Below, in pieces: positions 35,193 to 45,319 of a DNA stretch of 64,000 bases. Numbering within the stretch: the first letter of the stretch is position 1; every line of letters begins with the position of its first letter. The translations under genes were made by a program, and so were the position numbers. The notes below the pieces were generated by a model that was given only the letters and a program-made list of their open reading frames with translations, made no database searches and was not told where the DNA came from. This stretch comes from Thermoplasmatota archaeon (GTDB lineage: Archaea > Thermoplasmatota > B47-G6 > B47-G6B > 47-G6): assembly GCA_029258975.1 (NCBI GenBank), contig JAPDJS010000002.1, positions 8,297 through 72,296 on the forward strand, written 5' to 3'.

Positions 35193-36398
35193 TTAGTGGC
35201 GTTTTGCAACAATTTTTATTATATCTCTAAACTTCAACTCATAATCTGCGCCCAGTATCTTCTTCGTCCTGACATCTATAGCTCTAATAAAACCTTCTCC
35301 TATCTCTGTGTGAATTTTATAAGCTAAATCCAGAGCAGTACTACCTTTAGGCATTAAATACACGTCTGGCAAAACATTGCCCTCAGTATCAGTAAGTTTG
35401 TTCTCATCTTCAACCGGGAATACTGGGATCAACTCTAATATTTCAAAAGCTACAGTATCAAGTACTTGTTGAACTCCTGTGGATCCATACTTCCGTAATA
35501 CCGCCTCCCTAATTCTCTCAAGGGCTGCTTTTTGTTTTTCTGTAAGATCTTGTGGCTTGAGTATTTTGAAATCGTTATCTCCTGGGCGGTAATAGATTAA
35601 CCCTGCTTTTGCTGCCTTCCTCAGTGCAAGCTCTGCTTCTGAAGATGTGGGGATAACTTTAATATCCTTGAAAGACATCAAATCTTTCATAAAATCCTCA
35701 TCAGCAATGTCCGCCTTATTTGCTGCAATAACCATTGGCTTACTCATTTTCCTTATTTCGGAGGCTAACAAAAACAAGTCTTCATCATTCCAAGTTGTGG
35801 GCTTCTCTGGATCTTTTCCAACGTTTTTAATTGCCTCTGCCAATTGGTTTTCTGTTACCCTCAGCCCGGATAGTTTATCATATAATATTTTTTCTAATGC
35901 AATTTTTTCAGCCTCCACCCTCCTTGCTAAGCGTTTCCAATCTTTTGTTATTATCCCATATATCCAATAATCAATTTCTTCTAAAAGCCATAAAACATCA
36001 TCTCTAGGATTATGGCATTTCTTCCCACAAATCTCTCCCTGCTCGTTTGTAGTCCCGCTAGCATCTACAATATGGACTAAAGCATGTGCTTGTCTTAAAT
36101 CATCCAAAAATTTATTTCCTAATCCTTTTCCTTCATGGGCGCCCGGAACGAGTCCTGCAACGTCTATTAGCTCGATAGGCACATACCTTATTCCATCTAA
36201 GCATATAGAATTCCTTGGATTACATTTAGTGTTAAACTCTTTACATGCACATTTCACTCTTACATAACCTACGCCAATATTGGGTTTTATTGTTGTGAAT
36301 GGATAATTTGCAATTGGAACCTCACTTAAAGTTGCAGCTGCAAAAAATGTAGATTTTCCTACATTGGGTTTACCAACAATGCCTATGAGGGTGGACAT
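35193..36398 (-). CDS. YchF/OBG-family GTP/ATP-binding protein
   Basis: 401 residues. G1 is GIVGKPNVGKST and G3 is DVAGLVPGAHEGKG. The NKAD motif lies at about residue 228. The C-terminal TGS domain ends in the last 90 residues (LPDVYLMPKGSTALDLAYKI). The archaeal branch carries a cysteine-rich loop (CACKEFNTKCNPRNSIC) before G3, as here. It binds ribosomes in other organisms. ATG 36398 follows GGAGGAG. TTG 36413 is the spurious extension. It follows the bactofilin-like gene by 17 bp. Confidence 0.92.
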   Translation of the reverse strand: MSTLIGIVGKPNVGKSTFFAAATLSEVPIANYPFTTIKPNIGVGYVRVKCACKEFNTKCNPRNSICLDGIRYVPIELIDVAGLVPGAHEGKGLGNKFLDDLRQAHALVHIVDASGTTNEQGEICGKKCHNPRDDVLWLLEEIDYWIYGIITKDWKRLARRVEAEKIALEKILYDKLSGLRVTENQLAEAIKNVGKDPEKPTTWNDEDLFLLASEIRKMSKPMVIAANKADIADEDFMKDLMSFKDIKVIPTSSEAELALRKAAKAGLIYYRPGDNDFKILKPQDLTEKQKAALERIREAVLRKYGSTGVQQVLDTVAFEILELIPVFPVEDENKLTDTEGNVLPDVYLMPKGSTALDLAYKIHTEIGEGFIRAIDVRTKKILGADYELKFRDIIKIVAKRH

Positions 36399-36415
36399 TA
36401 GATACTCCTCCAAAA

Positions 36416-37303
36416 TTACTCTTGTTCAAATAACTCCTCAATATTTGGCAGGAGTTTTTCTCTTTCAATTCTGTCTTTTTCTAGATCTTCGTCACGCATA
36501 AATTCTACCCCTGCAGAGCTTATCACTTTACCATAAACCTGAGCTCCCCGCACAATTTTCACTTCATTTGCAATAATTCCATTATTTACTATAGCCCCTC
36601 TGGAAACTTTTACGAACCTACCCTGAACCATACCATCTACGAATGCATACTGGCCAATATACACGTCCCCCGTAGCTTTTATCGACCCATGAATAATCGC
36701 TCTGGTACCTACAACTACACGACCCTTTGCTTCAATAGATCCATAGACCTCCGCATTATCTCCTATTCTCGCCCCATATTTCGAGATTATCTTCCCTTGG
36801 CTTATCGTGCTGTCATAAGGAATTAGCATATAGTCTCCTTTCACTTGGATCTGATCTTCAAGCGTCTTTAAAATTTCCTCCACTTCTTTGCTCTTTCCAA
36901 TTTGAAGAAGATACATAAGATACAAAAGTATGTATAAAATAAGAGGTATTCCGCCCGAAATTCGAATATACCCTTTTGCTAAAAAACCCTTAGATATGCT
37001 GACGTTGCCACCAATGTCAAGATCTCCACCACAATATAAATGTCCATTGATCTTTACAAGATCTCCAAGTGTTACGTTTCCATCACAATATATGTCTCCG
37101 TTAACCTCAGACATGTCATCAATGATTATTTCCTCCCTCGCTCTTAATGATGTTGTTTTTACATACCTTCCAATTAATATCTTCCCTTCTGTTTCTATTT
37201 CTTTATCAACGCTTGCTCTGTCCGCTATCACAACGTCATCCCTAACTATAATTTGCTCTGGAAGTACTTTTGCGTTTGAAGGTACTATTAGTAACCTCCT
37301 CAT
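36416..37303 (-). CDS. Bactofilin-like beta-helix (polymer-forming) protein
   Basis: 295 residues with short repeated strands typical of a right-handed beta-helix (for example GKILIGRYVK, GDIYCDGNVTLGDLVKINGHLYCGG, then GSIEAKGRVVVGTRAIIHGSIK). These resemble polymer-forming cytoskeletal proteins. The two helical halves are split by a hydrophobic stretch at about residues 118-136 (IPLILYILLYLMYLLQI), which may tether it to the membrane. ATG 37303 is 5 nt after GGTATG. The start at 37333 would overlap the preceding gene. The role may be a membrane-associated scaffold. This is an inference. Confidence 0.65.
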   Translation of the reverse strand: MRRLLIVPSNAKVLPEQIIVRDDVVIADRASVDKEIETEGKILIGRYVKTTSLRAREEIIIDDMSEVNGDIYCDGNVTLGDLVKINGHLYCGGDLDIGGNVSISKGFLAKGYIRISGGIPLILYILLYLMYLLQIGKSKEVEEILKTLEDQIQVKGDYMLIPYDSTISQGKIISKYGARIGDNAEVYGSIEAKGRVVVGTRAIIHGSIKATGDVYIGQYAFVDGMVQGRFVKVSRGAIVNNGIIANEVKIVRGAQVYGKVISSAGVEFMRDEDLEKDRIEREKLLPNIEELFEQE

Positions 37304-37322
37304 AGGTTCATACCTCTCCTGT

Positions 37323-38555
37323 TTATGCTCCAAACTTTTCGGCCTTATCTAGCCAATCAAGCAACATTCTAAACATACCCATCCCATTAATAGTTCCTAA
37401 ACCACCTTTAGCCGCGTATCGTTCGCCAAAATGTTCAACATCATCTACCCTTATATCCGGCCCTATAGCAGATAAAGCCACTGGATCAGAGCTGTGCTCC
37501 CTTTTACTACATGGGGTTGAGTGATCGGAAGTTACTATTAGATAGACGCCATTTTCCGTTGCATAGTCAATTAATCTTCCTAAATGGGCGTCTATCTTTT
37601 CTATGAATTTGATTTTCCCCATAATATCTCCATCATGACCAAAAACATCCGTAGCTTTAATGTTTACTAATACAATGTCATGAGTGTTTAGTAAATCGAT
37701 GACTGCATCAATTTTTGCATCAATATTTGTATTTTTATCACCTGTAGCTCCCTTTATCTTTGGTGCATCCATTCCTAAAAGTTTTCCTACGCCTCTAACA
37801 ATAGCAACTCCGGATACTATTGCGCTCTTTATTCTATATTTCTTTTCAATGGGTTCTACTTCGATCATTTTTCCTGCTCCTCTAATTAAAATCATGTTTG
37901 CTGGAAGCAGTCCTTTCTTTTTCCTCTCTTCATTTATTTTCGCACTACTAAATCGTTCATATACGATTTTCATTAGTTTATTCAATATTTCAGCCGTCTT
38001 CTTAGCCTCCGGAGTATTGTCTAATGGCTTTATTTTATTAACGGGAACGCCTACTTTATGTGGATCAGAATCTGAGACTCTATCTGATAATCCCTCGCCT
38101 CGTAGAACCAAGACAGCTCTGTGTTCCACGGAGGGTTTAAAAATAATTTTTACGCCATCGATTTCTAACCCGTCTATAAGGGCTGCTAATTCTTCTGTCC
38201 CAGACTTTATTCTACCTGCTCTCCTATCAATCACATTCCACGAGCTATCAACCGTTGCAAAATTAACTCTAAAAGCAATATCTCCAGGTTTTAGATCTAT
38301 ATTTTCACCTATAGCCTCAAGCGGTCCGCGGCCCGGATAGTATTTTCTTGGGTCATATCCAAAAAGAGCCATATGAGAAGTGTCACTTCCAGGAATAAGT
38401 CCCGGCTCTACAGTATAAAGAACTGCGCTAATTCCATTTTTTGCAATTTCATCGAGATGCGGAGTATTAGCGTATTCCAGCGGGGTTTTCCAACCCAATT
38501 CTTTATAGCTCCTGTCCCCTGCTCCATCCAATATAAATATTATCGCTTTTTTCAT
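37323..38555 (-). CDS. apgM: 2,3-bisphosphoglycerate-independent phosphoglycerate mutase, archaeal type
   Basis: 410 residues of the alkaline phosphatase superfamily. Metal and catalytic groups are visible as FILDGAGDR near the N-terminus, GSDTSHMALFGYDP (catalytic serine), KATDVFGHDGD, and VTSDHSTPCSKREHSSDPV. It interconverts 3- and 2-phosphoglycerate in glycolysis and gluconeogenesis. ATG 38555 is 4 nt after GGTGAA. It is the first gene of a three-gene minus-strand string with the bactofilin-like and YchF genes. Confidence 0.95.
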   Translation of the reverse strand: MKKAIIFILDGAGDRSYKELGWKTPLEYANTPHLDEIAKNGISAVLYTVEPGLIPGSDTSHMALFGYDPRKYYPGRGPLEAIGENIDLKPGDIAFRVNFATVDSSWNVIDRRAGRIKSGTEELAALIDGLEIDGVKIIFKPSVEHRAVLVLRGEGLSDRVSDSDPHKVGVPVNKIKPLDNTPEAKKTAEILNKLMKIVYERFSSAKINEERKKKGLLPANMILIRGAGKMIEVEPIEKKYRIKSAIVSGVAIVRGVGKLLGMDAPKIKGATGDKNTNIDAKIDAVIDLLNTHDIVLVNIKATDVFGHDGDIMGKIKFIEKIDAHLGRLIDYATENGVYLIVTSDHSTPCSKREHSSDPVALSAIGPDIRVDDVEHFGERYAAKGGLGTINGMGMFRMLLDWLDKAEKFGA

Positions 38556-38657
38556 CGTGTTCACCGCTTGTATCCTAACTTTAAAAAATATATCTTAAGT
38601 CCCTAATTATATTAACGACTTGACATTTACTTCTCTAAAAACCTGTAGGTGATAAAA

Positions 38658-39017
38658 TTGGGAATTGAAACAAATCTTGATGAAATTTTAAAAAATCTCG
38701 TAGAAAAATTCAATAAAAAGGTAGAAGAGTCTGAAGATCTTAGAAAACGGCTTCAAGGATTTAATAGGAAAGTTCTATTAAAATTAGACCCCGACGGTTT
38801 CTACTATGCAGAAATTAGGGATGGAAAGTTTGAAGAATTCAAAAAAATAGATAGTGAGACAGATGCCGATATAAAAATTGAGACAACACGAGACGTGTTT
38901 CTCCAACTCATAAGCCAACAACTATCTCCACTCGTGGCATACGTAAATGGATTGGTAAAAATTAAGGCACCCCTTAGGGATTTGCTAATGGTAAAAGAAT
39001 TATTTGGAGGATTCTAA
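38658..39017 (+). CDS. SCP2-like small protein
   Basis: 119 residues with the alpha-beta sterol-carrier-protein-2 pattern: VLLKLDPDGFYYAEIRDGKF, DADIKIETTRDVFLQLIS and a C-terminal VNGLVKIKAPLRDLL. The fold holds a hydrophobic ligand, but the archaeal ligand is unknown. TTG 38658 is 4 nt after GGTGAT. GTG 38649 is within the ribosome-binding site itself. The gene ends 18 bp inside the 3' end of scpB, on the opposite strand. Confidence 0.75.
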   Translation: MGIETNLDEILKNLVEKFNKKVEESEDLRKRLQGFNRKVLLKLDPDGFYYAEIRDGKFEEFKKIDSETDADIKIETTRDVFLQLISQQLSPLVAYVNGLVKIKAPLRDLLMVKELFGGF

Positions 39018-39488
39018 AGCCTTTTTAAGCTCTGGAGAAATTTCTATATACTCCTCAACACGATCTCCTGGAATGAAGAATTTTCTGCCTTTTTCATTGA
39101 CAATTTTTATTACTCCTTTTTTAAGAAGGTTTTCGACGACCTCCGTATACGCTCTGCCTAATAATCTTAATGCCTTAATGGCTTCAAGTTTTCCTGTTAT
39201 TAAAACCGCTGATGCCAGCTTAAGCTCATCCTCTGAGAGGGGTTTCTCCATAAATTCTTGCGCAATGTCATAAAACTCTTTTTTTAACTGGATTTTTAAT
39301 TTATCTCTTAATCGTACAATTTCAAATGAATGATTCTCATACTCCTCTTGAAGTTCCGATATTATCCTCTCTAATTCTTCATCGGTTAACCTCACAACCT
39401 TTTTAATTTCCTCGATAGGAACAAATTCCGAGGACGAAAATAGTATTGCCTCAACCACCAACTTCTTTAGATTTCTTTGATTCTCCAT
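39000..39488 (-). CDS. scpB: Segregation and condensation protein ScpB
   Basis: 162 residues with tandem winged helices. The region LVVEAILFSSSEFVPIEEI and ALRLLGRAYTEVVENLLKKG match ScpB. It binds ScpA in the SMC condensin complex that compacts and resolves chromosomes. ATG is 5 nt after GGTGAT. Its 5' end overlaps scpA by 38 bp, so translation is coupled. Confidence 0.9.
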   Translation of the reverse strand: MENQRNLKKLVVEAILFSSSEFVPIEEIKKVVRLTDEELERIISELQEEYENHSFEIVRLRDKLKIQLKKEFYDIAQEFMEKPLSEDELKLASAVLITGKLEAIKALRLLGRAYTEVVENLLKKGVIKIVNEKGRKFFIPGDRVEEYIEISPELKKALESSK

Positions 39489-40233
39489 AGGGTATCACCT
39501 TGAGTACGATAAGGCCATTTTCGTAATATACGTCTAGTATCCCATCCATTATGAGAAATAACACTGCTATAAACGCTGAAATTAAATCCACATTAAACTC
39601 TTCTGCAATATCAGATACAAGAAGTTTTCTCCCGTTTAACTTCGAAATATTATTTTTAATTCTTTTTACTAGCTCCTCTACGTCCCCATGTACGTGCTCT
39701 TCTAAAGGAGGCAACTCGAAGAGAGGCCTAAGGATGCGTTTTCTCCTTTTCTTTTTCCGCTCTTTTTCAAGTATGTATCCTATATTCTCTACAAACTTTA
39801 GAATGTCTGCCAAAGTAATTTTTTGTTTTTCTCTCCTCACTATTCTAAAAGATACCTCCTCAGATGATGGTTCAACACGTTCTTCTTTGCCTCCCCTCTC
39901 CTCAAATTGAAGCATGAGGAGTTCTGCCTTTTGATATAACAATAAAACGGAGTAAAATAGTATTTGTGCTGCAATAAAAAAGTCGACATCACCTTGATCG
40001 TTGATTATTTGTCGATACGCGTCCAAAAAAGTTTTTAGGTCAACCTCCCAGGGATTTATGTTTCCAACCACAAAGCTTTTAAAAATAAGAAGTACTAGCC
40101 TCTCCTCCAAACGTTGAGGGGTCTCTCCTACTTCTAAAATTTTGATATATCTCTCTACCCACTCTTTCTCACTAGGATTTTTCGAGGCATAATCCTCAAG
40201 AAACTCCCTTATCCTCTTTAACGGTGAAAGCAT
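39451..40233 (-). CDS. scpA: Segregation and condensation protein ScpA (kleisin)
   Basis: 260 residues. INPWEVDLKTFLDAYRQII and the FFIAAQILFYSVLLLYQKAELL helix are typical of the N-terminal kleisin part. The C-terminal winged helix has FNVDLISAFIAVLFLIMDG. It bridges the SMC heads. ATG 40233 is 4 nt after GGTGTG, which lies inside the end of smc (38-bp overlap). Confidence 0.9.
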   Translation of the reverse strand: MLSPLKRIREFLEDYASKNPSEKEWVERYIKILEVGETPQRLEERLVLLIFKSFVVGNINPWEVDLKTFLDAYRQIINDQGDVDFFIAAQILFYSVLLLYQKAELLMLQFEERGGKEERVEPSSEEVSFRIVRREKQKITLADILKFVENIGYILEKERKKKRRKRILRPLFELPPLEEHVHGDVEELVKRIKNNISKLNGRKLLVSDIAEEFNVDLISAFIAVLFLIMDGILDVYYENGLIVLKVIPYGESKKSKEVGG

Positions 40234-43200
40234 CACTCACACCAATAAATGGCATAATCTTAGAGATCCCTGCTTTCTTTGGTTGCGTCACGCCAATTAT
40301 TGCCTCAGCGTATTTTATTGTTGGTCTTCTTAATGATACCACAATGAACTGTGATTTTTTAGATTTCTCTTTTAGCATCCTTCCAACATTTTCAGCATTT
40401 ACTGCATCTAAGAACATATCTGCTTCATCAAATACATAAAATGGTGACGGAACAACTTCTTGAATCGCCAATATAAGCGATAACGCTACTAAACTGCGTT
40501 CTCCTCCGCTAAGGGTTTCAATCCTCGTCTTTTTCTTTCCTGGTGGAGATGCGTAGAGAAGAATTCCACCCGATAAAGGATCACGACTGTTTTCCAACAC
40601 AAGATCTACTGTTCCGCCGCCAGAGAGCTCTTTATATATTTCCTTAAGCTTCTTTTTAATGTTTCTGTAGACATTTAAGAACTTTTCATTTCTCCTTTTC
40701 TCCAGATCTTTTATAAACGCTATTATTTCCTTCCTTTCTTCTTCAAGTTTCTTTACGTGTCCGTATCTTTCTTCATATCTTTTTCTTTCCCTTTCATATT
40801 CCTCTATCGCCAACATGTTTACAGGTTCTAAGCTAACTAGCTCGGTCTTAACTTCAATAATTTTTGCTTGAATCTCATCTATAGTCATTTTAGATGGGAT
40901 GATTTCGACATTTTCATATTCTTCTAGTTGTTTCTTAAGATCTTCAATATGTACTCTTATAGCCTCTAAATCTCGCTTTATATCCATGATTTCGTCTTCT
41001 AACACCTCTGCTTTATATTTAAGCCTCTCTATCTCTGATTCAATACGTGCCTTCGTTTCCTTCTTCACATAATATTCTTGTTGATATTCTGAAAGTTTTG
41101 ATACTTCCTCGTCGTGCATTTTTTCGAGATTTTCGATTTCCTCGCGAATCTCTTTTAATAATGACTCTTTATCTTCAATCTCCTTTTCTAATATTGGGAT
41201 TTCTTTTTCTATTTTCAATAATTCTTCTTTCTCTTTCATGATTTCTTTTTCTAACATTTCTATTTGTTTTTGCGTAGCTCTTAATTCTGACTTTATTTCT
41301 GAATGTTCCTTTTCTAACTCTTTTATCTTTTTTGTTATAATTTCCCTTTCCTCCAACAGTTTTCTGTATTCATCTAAATTTATCTTTGATTTGATTTCTT
41401 CCAATTTATTCTCTAATTCTTCTTTGAGACGCAATTTTTCATCTAACTCTTTTGATATTTCCTCAATCTCACTATTTAAAGATTGAACGTCTTCTAACAC
41501 ATATCCGCTAAGGGTTTCTTGGATACTCTTTAGTCTTTCTTCTAATGAGGTAACTTCCAGCGCTAACTTCTCTTTATCGTCGCGCAATCTGTAGTATTCG
41601 CTATTAAGTCTCTTGAGTTTCTCATTGAGTTGTCTCAATAGTTCACGATTCTTTAAAAGTTCATCTCTTTTTTCACTTATAGAGCTTGTTAATAGCTCAA
41701 GCTTTGCCTTTGATATTTTCTCTTTTGAAATTTTAACATACCCTCCAGTAATTGCACCGCTACTCTCTATTAAATCACCAGAAAGAGTTACTATCCTTAC
41801 ACCACCAATATATTTTCTAGCAATCCTCAAATTTTCCATAACAACAGTATCTGTAAATGCATACCAAATAGCTGGTTCATATTTTTTATCATACTCTACT
41901 AAATCCTTAACAAATCCATAAGATCCGCTTTCCATAGAAACCAGATGGGCTCTCGCTGAGGGTTTACCAGAACGCATCTTGTTAAGAGGCAAAAAAGTGG
42001 CCTTGCCTATTTTATGCTTCCTTAAATACTCAACAGCTTTTTCTGCGTCTTCATCGGTCTCCGTAATAATTGCATTAAGTCTACTCCCTCCCGCAACCAT
42101 AACGGCATCAAAATACTCTTCTGGAATCTTTATTACGTCTATGACTCTACCAACAATTCCATCAAGTTCTCCTCTTCTTACAGCTTCCTTGAGGGCTTGA
42201 AATACTATCTCGTCCTCAGACGGTCTACCTGCCTTTGCTTCCAATTTCATGTATTCTTTATTTAATGCGTCTATCTCTTGCTCTAAACTCGTTATAGTAG
42301 ACTCAACAAGCTCGATTTCGTTTTGAACTTCTGATAGTTCCGCATATATTTCAGACATCTTGAAATTTACTTTTTCAAGTTCTTTTTTCCTTTCTTCTAA
42401 TAATTTTTGAATATTCTCCTTGTTTATTTGTAATTTTTCAATTTCTTTTTGTATGGTCTTATTTCTTTCCATTTTCTCTTGAACAATTTTTTCCAAAGAT
42501 TTCTTACGCTCTGAAAGCCTTGTAATATCGTTTTCTATATTAGAAATCTCCATCTGAAGCTCATTAAGTTTATTTTGAAAATCTGGATCAAAGGTTTCCT
42601 TTATCCTCTTCTCAATTTTTTCAAGTTCTTCGGCGAGGGAGTTTACTTTCTCCAACAACTCTTTTTCGTGACTTACTAGTTTTCCGAGCTCTATTTTTAA
42701 TCCCTCAATTTCATTCTCTAGCTCTCCAATCCTTTTAAGTCTTTTTTCTTTCTCCCTGTTTAAGAAGGATATTTTTGACTTTGTTTTTTCAATAGTAAGG
42801 AGAATTTCGTTTTGTTCTTTTCTCTTAGCGGCTATGTTGTTTTTAATTTCATCAATTTTTGAAGATCTCAATGAATAATCTTTCTCCATGTTTCTTATTT
42901 CCTCTATTACAGCCTCTAGCTCTCTGTTTAGGTTTTCTAGTGATTTTTTAGTTTCTTCGAGTTCTTTTTCTCTTTTTTTAAGATCGTCGTGTCTTTTTCT
43001 GTATTTTTCCTCAGTAATTTCCAATTTTCTATGAATTAACGTCTTCTCTAAACTGCGCATCTTATTTTTTAGCTCCAAGTACTTTAGTGCCTTATCCCTC
43101 TCGACCTTTAGTTCATCCACTCTTCTTTTAATTTCTTCTAGAACACTTTTTGCTATGTTAAGCGTATTACTTACTTCTTTAAGTTTGGTATTTGCTTCTG

Positions 43201-43738
43201 CAATACTCTCCTCGAATACCTTTATCCCGGAGATTTCAGCAATAAGTTGGGTTCTTTCCTTTGGAGTCGTAAGGGCTATCCTTGTAATGTCTCCCTGAAG
43301 AACAACATTATACATGCTCTCTTGAGAAATTCCCATTAAAGATAACAGCGATTCTACCTCAGATGCTGTTGTCCTTTTTCCATTAATATAATAGTAGTTG
43401 TTAAAATTCCCTTTCGGAGACTTACGAACCATTCTTTTTATTTCGATTTCTTTGGGCATATCTGGAATCTCGCTTTCAGAATTATCAAAAATTATTGTCA
43501 CTGCACAATAATTGGCTGGGCTACCAGTCTTACCTCCGTTGAATATTAATTCCGAAAATTTGGCTGTTCTAATTGCTTTAGGGCTTCGCGTACCTAAAAC
43601 AAATAAAATTGCATCTACAATATTTGACTTTCCAGATCCATTAGGCCCTGTGATTGCAATAAAATTATAATCGAGATCTATTTCATGCCTGCCCCCGAAA
43701 GATTTAAAATTTTCTAAAATTAATTTTTTTATTCTCAT
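40196..43738 (-). CDS. smc: Chromosome segregation protein SMC
   Basis: 1180 residues. Walker A is TGPNGSGKSNIVDAI. Long coiled coils flank a hinge at about 515-650 (GELDGIVGRVIDVIKIPEEY... up to the GAITGGYV segment). The C-terminal head has the signature LSGGERSLVALSLIL and Walker B FYVFDEADMFLD. It is the ATPase of the condensin complex, cotranscribed with scpA and scpB. ATG is 6 nt after GGTGCC, 12 bp after the preceding membrane protein gene. Confidence 0.98.
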   Translation of the reverse strand: MRIKKLILENFKSFGGRHEIDLDYNFIAITGPNGSGKSNIVDAILFVLGTRSPKAIRTAKFSELIFNGGKTGSPANYCAVTIIFDNSESEIPDMPKEIEIKRMVRKSPKGNFNNYYYINGKRTTASEVESLLSLMGISQESMYNVVLQGDITRIALTTPKERTQLIAEISGIKVFEESIAEANTKLKEVSNTLNIAKSVLEEIKRRVDELKVERDKALKYLELKNKMRSLEKTLIHRKLEITEEKYRKRHDDLKKREKELEETKKSLENLNRELEAVIEEIRNMEKDYSLRSSKIDEIKNNIAAKRKEQNEILLTIEKTKSKISFLNREKEKRLKRIGELENEIEGLKIELGKLVSHEKELLEKVNSLAEELEKIEKRIKETFDPDFQNKLNELQMEISNIENDITRLSERKKSLEKIVQEKMERNKTIQKEIEKLQINKENIQKLLEERKKELEKVNFKMSEIYAELSEVQNEIELVESTITSLEQEIDALNKEYMKLEAKAGRPSEDEIVFQALKEAVRRGELDGIVGRVIDVIKIPEEYFDAVMVAGGSRLNAIITETDEDAEKAVEYLRKHKIGKATFLPLNKMRSGKPSARAHLVSMESGSYGFVKDLVEYDKKYEPAIWYAFTDTVVMENLRIARKYIGGVRIVTLSGDLIESSGAITGGYVKISKEKISKAKLELLTSSISEKRDELLKNRELLRQLNEKLKRLNSEYYRLRDDKEKLALEVTSLEERLKSIQETLSGYVLEDVQSLNSEIEEISKELDEKLRLKEELENKLEEIKSKINLDEYRKLLEEREIITKKIKELEKEHSEIKSELRATQKQIEMLEKEIMKEKEELLKIEKEIPILEKEIEDKESLLKEIREEIENLEKMHDEEVSKLSEYQQEYYVKKETKARIESEIERLKYKAEVLEDEIMDIKRDLEAIRVHIEDLKKQLEEYENVEIIPSKMTIDEIQAKIIEVKTELVSLEPVNMLAIEEYERERKRYEERYGHVKKLEEERKEIIAFIKDLEKRRNEKFLNVYRNIKKKLKEIYKELSGGGTVDLVLENSRDPLSGGILLYASPPGKKKTRIETLSGGERSLVALSLILAIQEVVPSPFYVFDEADMFLDAVNAENVGRMLKEKSKKSQFIVVSLRRPTIKYAEAIIGVTQPKKAGISKIMPFIGVSDAFTVKEDKGVS

Positions 43739-43750
43739 TACTTTGGCACC

Positions 43751-45319
43751 TCAAGTTTCTGTAAGACGTAGTGCAACGTCGAAGAATTTCTCGCTAGTGT
43801 TTATTCTCATAAAGTACTTCCATGGATTTACCCACGTCCATAGGTCATTTTGCTGCACTTCTATGACCTTAATTTTCCCTATATACATGTAATTTTCCCC
43901 AAATTCACTAAGGTTGTACCCAACTATGACGTTACCAAATTCATCTATGATGTAGCCTTTAAGTTTAACGTAGTACTCTACTACCTCTGCACCCTCGCGA
44001 ACATCTACTGTAGGATAAATCCCTGAATAAAGTAAAGAATACTCTTTAGCTGTATCCAGTGCTTTCATATCGATAAAGGCGCCACCTACAAGAGGTTCTG
44101 TCCCATTATGGCTAGCGTAAACAGTAATGGCAGATTGATAAAGAGACAGCGCCAAGAGTACTATCACCAAAACCTTAAAAACTGTAGAAGATGCAAAGGT
44201 CTCTCTGAAGTTATTTATATTCTTTACAATGGCTTCAAACACGAAATATAATGGTATTAATAAATCCGCAAATCCTAAGTAGGGGTTTATAGGCAGCAAA
44301 ATAAGCAAAATAAAGCTCGTAGCTTGAGAAGGTTCAATTTCCTTAAAAAGTATAGCATAAATCGCCAATAGCACTATAGGGAAATACAGAACTACCGTAA
44401 GTATAACCACGTAACCTTCTGATAGATATCCCTTAAGAGGTCCTATAAAATACCATGGAAACCAAAACAGAGCCCTTATGATGTCCATTACTCCAAACGG
44501 AATTGCTAATGCTGTTGCAGCAACGATGGCAATCATAACAGTAAGCATGTTATTGGCATTAAGGGGATTTTCTAGAGAAGATATAATTTCATAGAACTCT
44601 TTCTTTTGTTTGTTTAATATCTCTTCTCCTTTCTTTTCTGATGACTTCAATTTATCTTTTAGGGTCTCTGACCTAGCAATCTCCATATATGCTCTAATTT
44701 TACCTATTTTTTCCGCAGTTTTTTCTACTTTTTCAATTATATAACTCAAACGATATGCCTTAGAGATTTTTGATATAAACTCAAATGATAAGATTATGAT
44801 CAAATAAAACGCCACATGAGGTCCAGTAACAAGGGAGATTCCAATTAATAGTCCCAGTATAATTGATTTTGCAACAGTATTTTCCATTCTTTTTATTATA
44901 AAATAAATTGCCAAAAATAAAACAAAACTTAGGAAAAATAGTGTACCAAATACTGACGTAATCAAAAAGTGTGGTTCTAATGTTATAAACAGTAACATAA
45001 TCAACTTCTCATAAAGGCCATGGTAGCCATAAAACCATATTATTATCGCCGCAATTATATAAAGAAATAATGCAAATATGCGAAGATAAAATGCCGGAAT
45101 ATACGTAAGCATGAGTTTTTGGATAGGTAATGCTCCTTCAGCATAATAATATGCCTTCGCCTCGAAGATAGTTATAGGAGAATAGAGTGTGTAAATTCTC
45201 ATAATGAGGCCCACTACAAGGATTGTGAGGAAGTATCCTAAATAGGTCGAGGTTAAACCAACTTTATTGTTTTCTTTGCTTTTGAATCTCATTTTAGACA
45301 ATTTTTCATTGAGGGGCAT
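43751..45319 (-). CDS. Polytopic membrane protein of unknown function upstream of smc
   Basis: 522 residues. About 11 membrane helices occur in two blocks, separated by a charged cytoplasmic loop (about 185-250). A C-terminal soluble domain of about 120 residues follows (from about 400). The layout and the acidic FEAKAYYYAEGAL in the first external loop recall GT-C glycosyltransferases, but the match is weak and no catalytic DD pair is seen. A TATA-like box ATGATATATAAGAAC on the minus strand at about 45352-45366 suggests that this gene heads the smc-scpA-scpB transcript. Confidence 0.6.
   Translation of the reverse strand: MPLNEKLSKMRFKSKENNKVGLTSTYLGYFLTILVVGLIMRIYTLYSPITIFEAKAYYYAEGALPIQKLMLTYIPAFYLRIFALFLYIIAAIIIWFYGYHGLYEKLIMLLFITLEPHFLITSVFGTLFFLSFVLFLAIYFIIKRMENTVAKSIILGLLIGISLVTGPHVAFYLIIILSFEFISKISKAYRLSYIIEKVEKTAEKIGKIRAYMEIARSETLKDKLKSSEKKGEEILNKQKKEFYEIISSLENPLNANNMLTVMIAIVAATALAIPFGVMDIIRALFWFPWYFIGPLKGYLSEGYVVILTVVLYFPIVLLAIYAILFKEIEPSQATSFILLILLPINPYLGFADLLIPLYFVFEAIVKNINNFRETFASSTVFKVLVIVLLALSLYQSAITVYASHNGTEPLVGGAFIDMKALDTAKEYSLLYSGIYPTVDVREGAEVVEYYVKLKGYIIDEFGNVIVGYNLSEFGENYMYIGKIKVIEVQQNDLWTWVNPWKYFMRINTSEKFFDVALRLTET

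Noticed and set aside
40224..42200. Plus-strand open frames inside smc
   Set aside because: Shadow frames of a coiled-coil gene. Ser/Phe/Ile-rich products without start signals.
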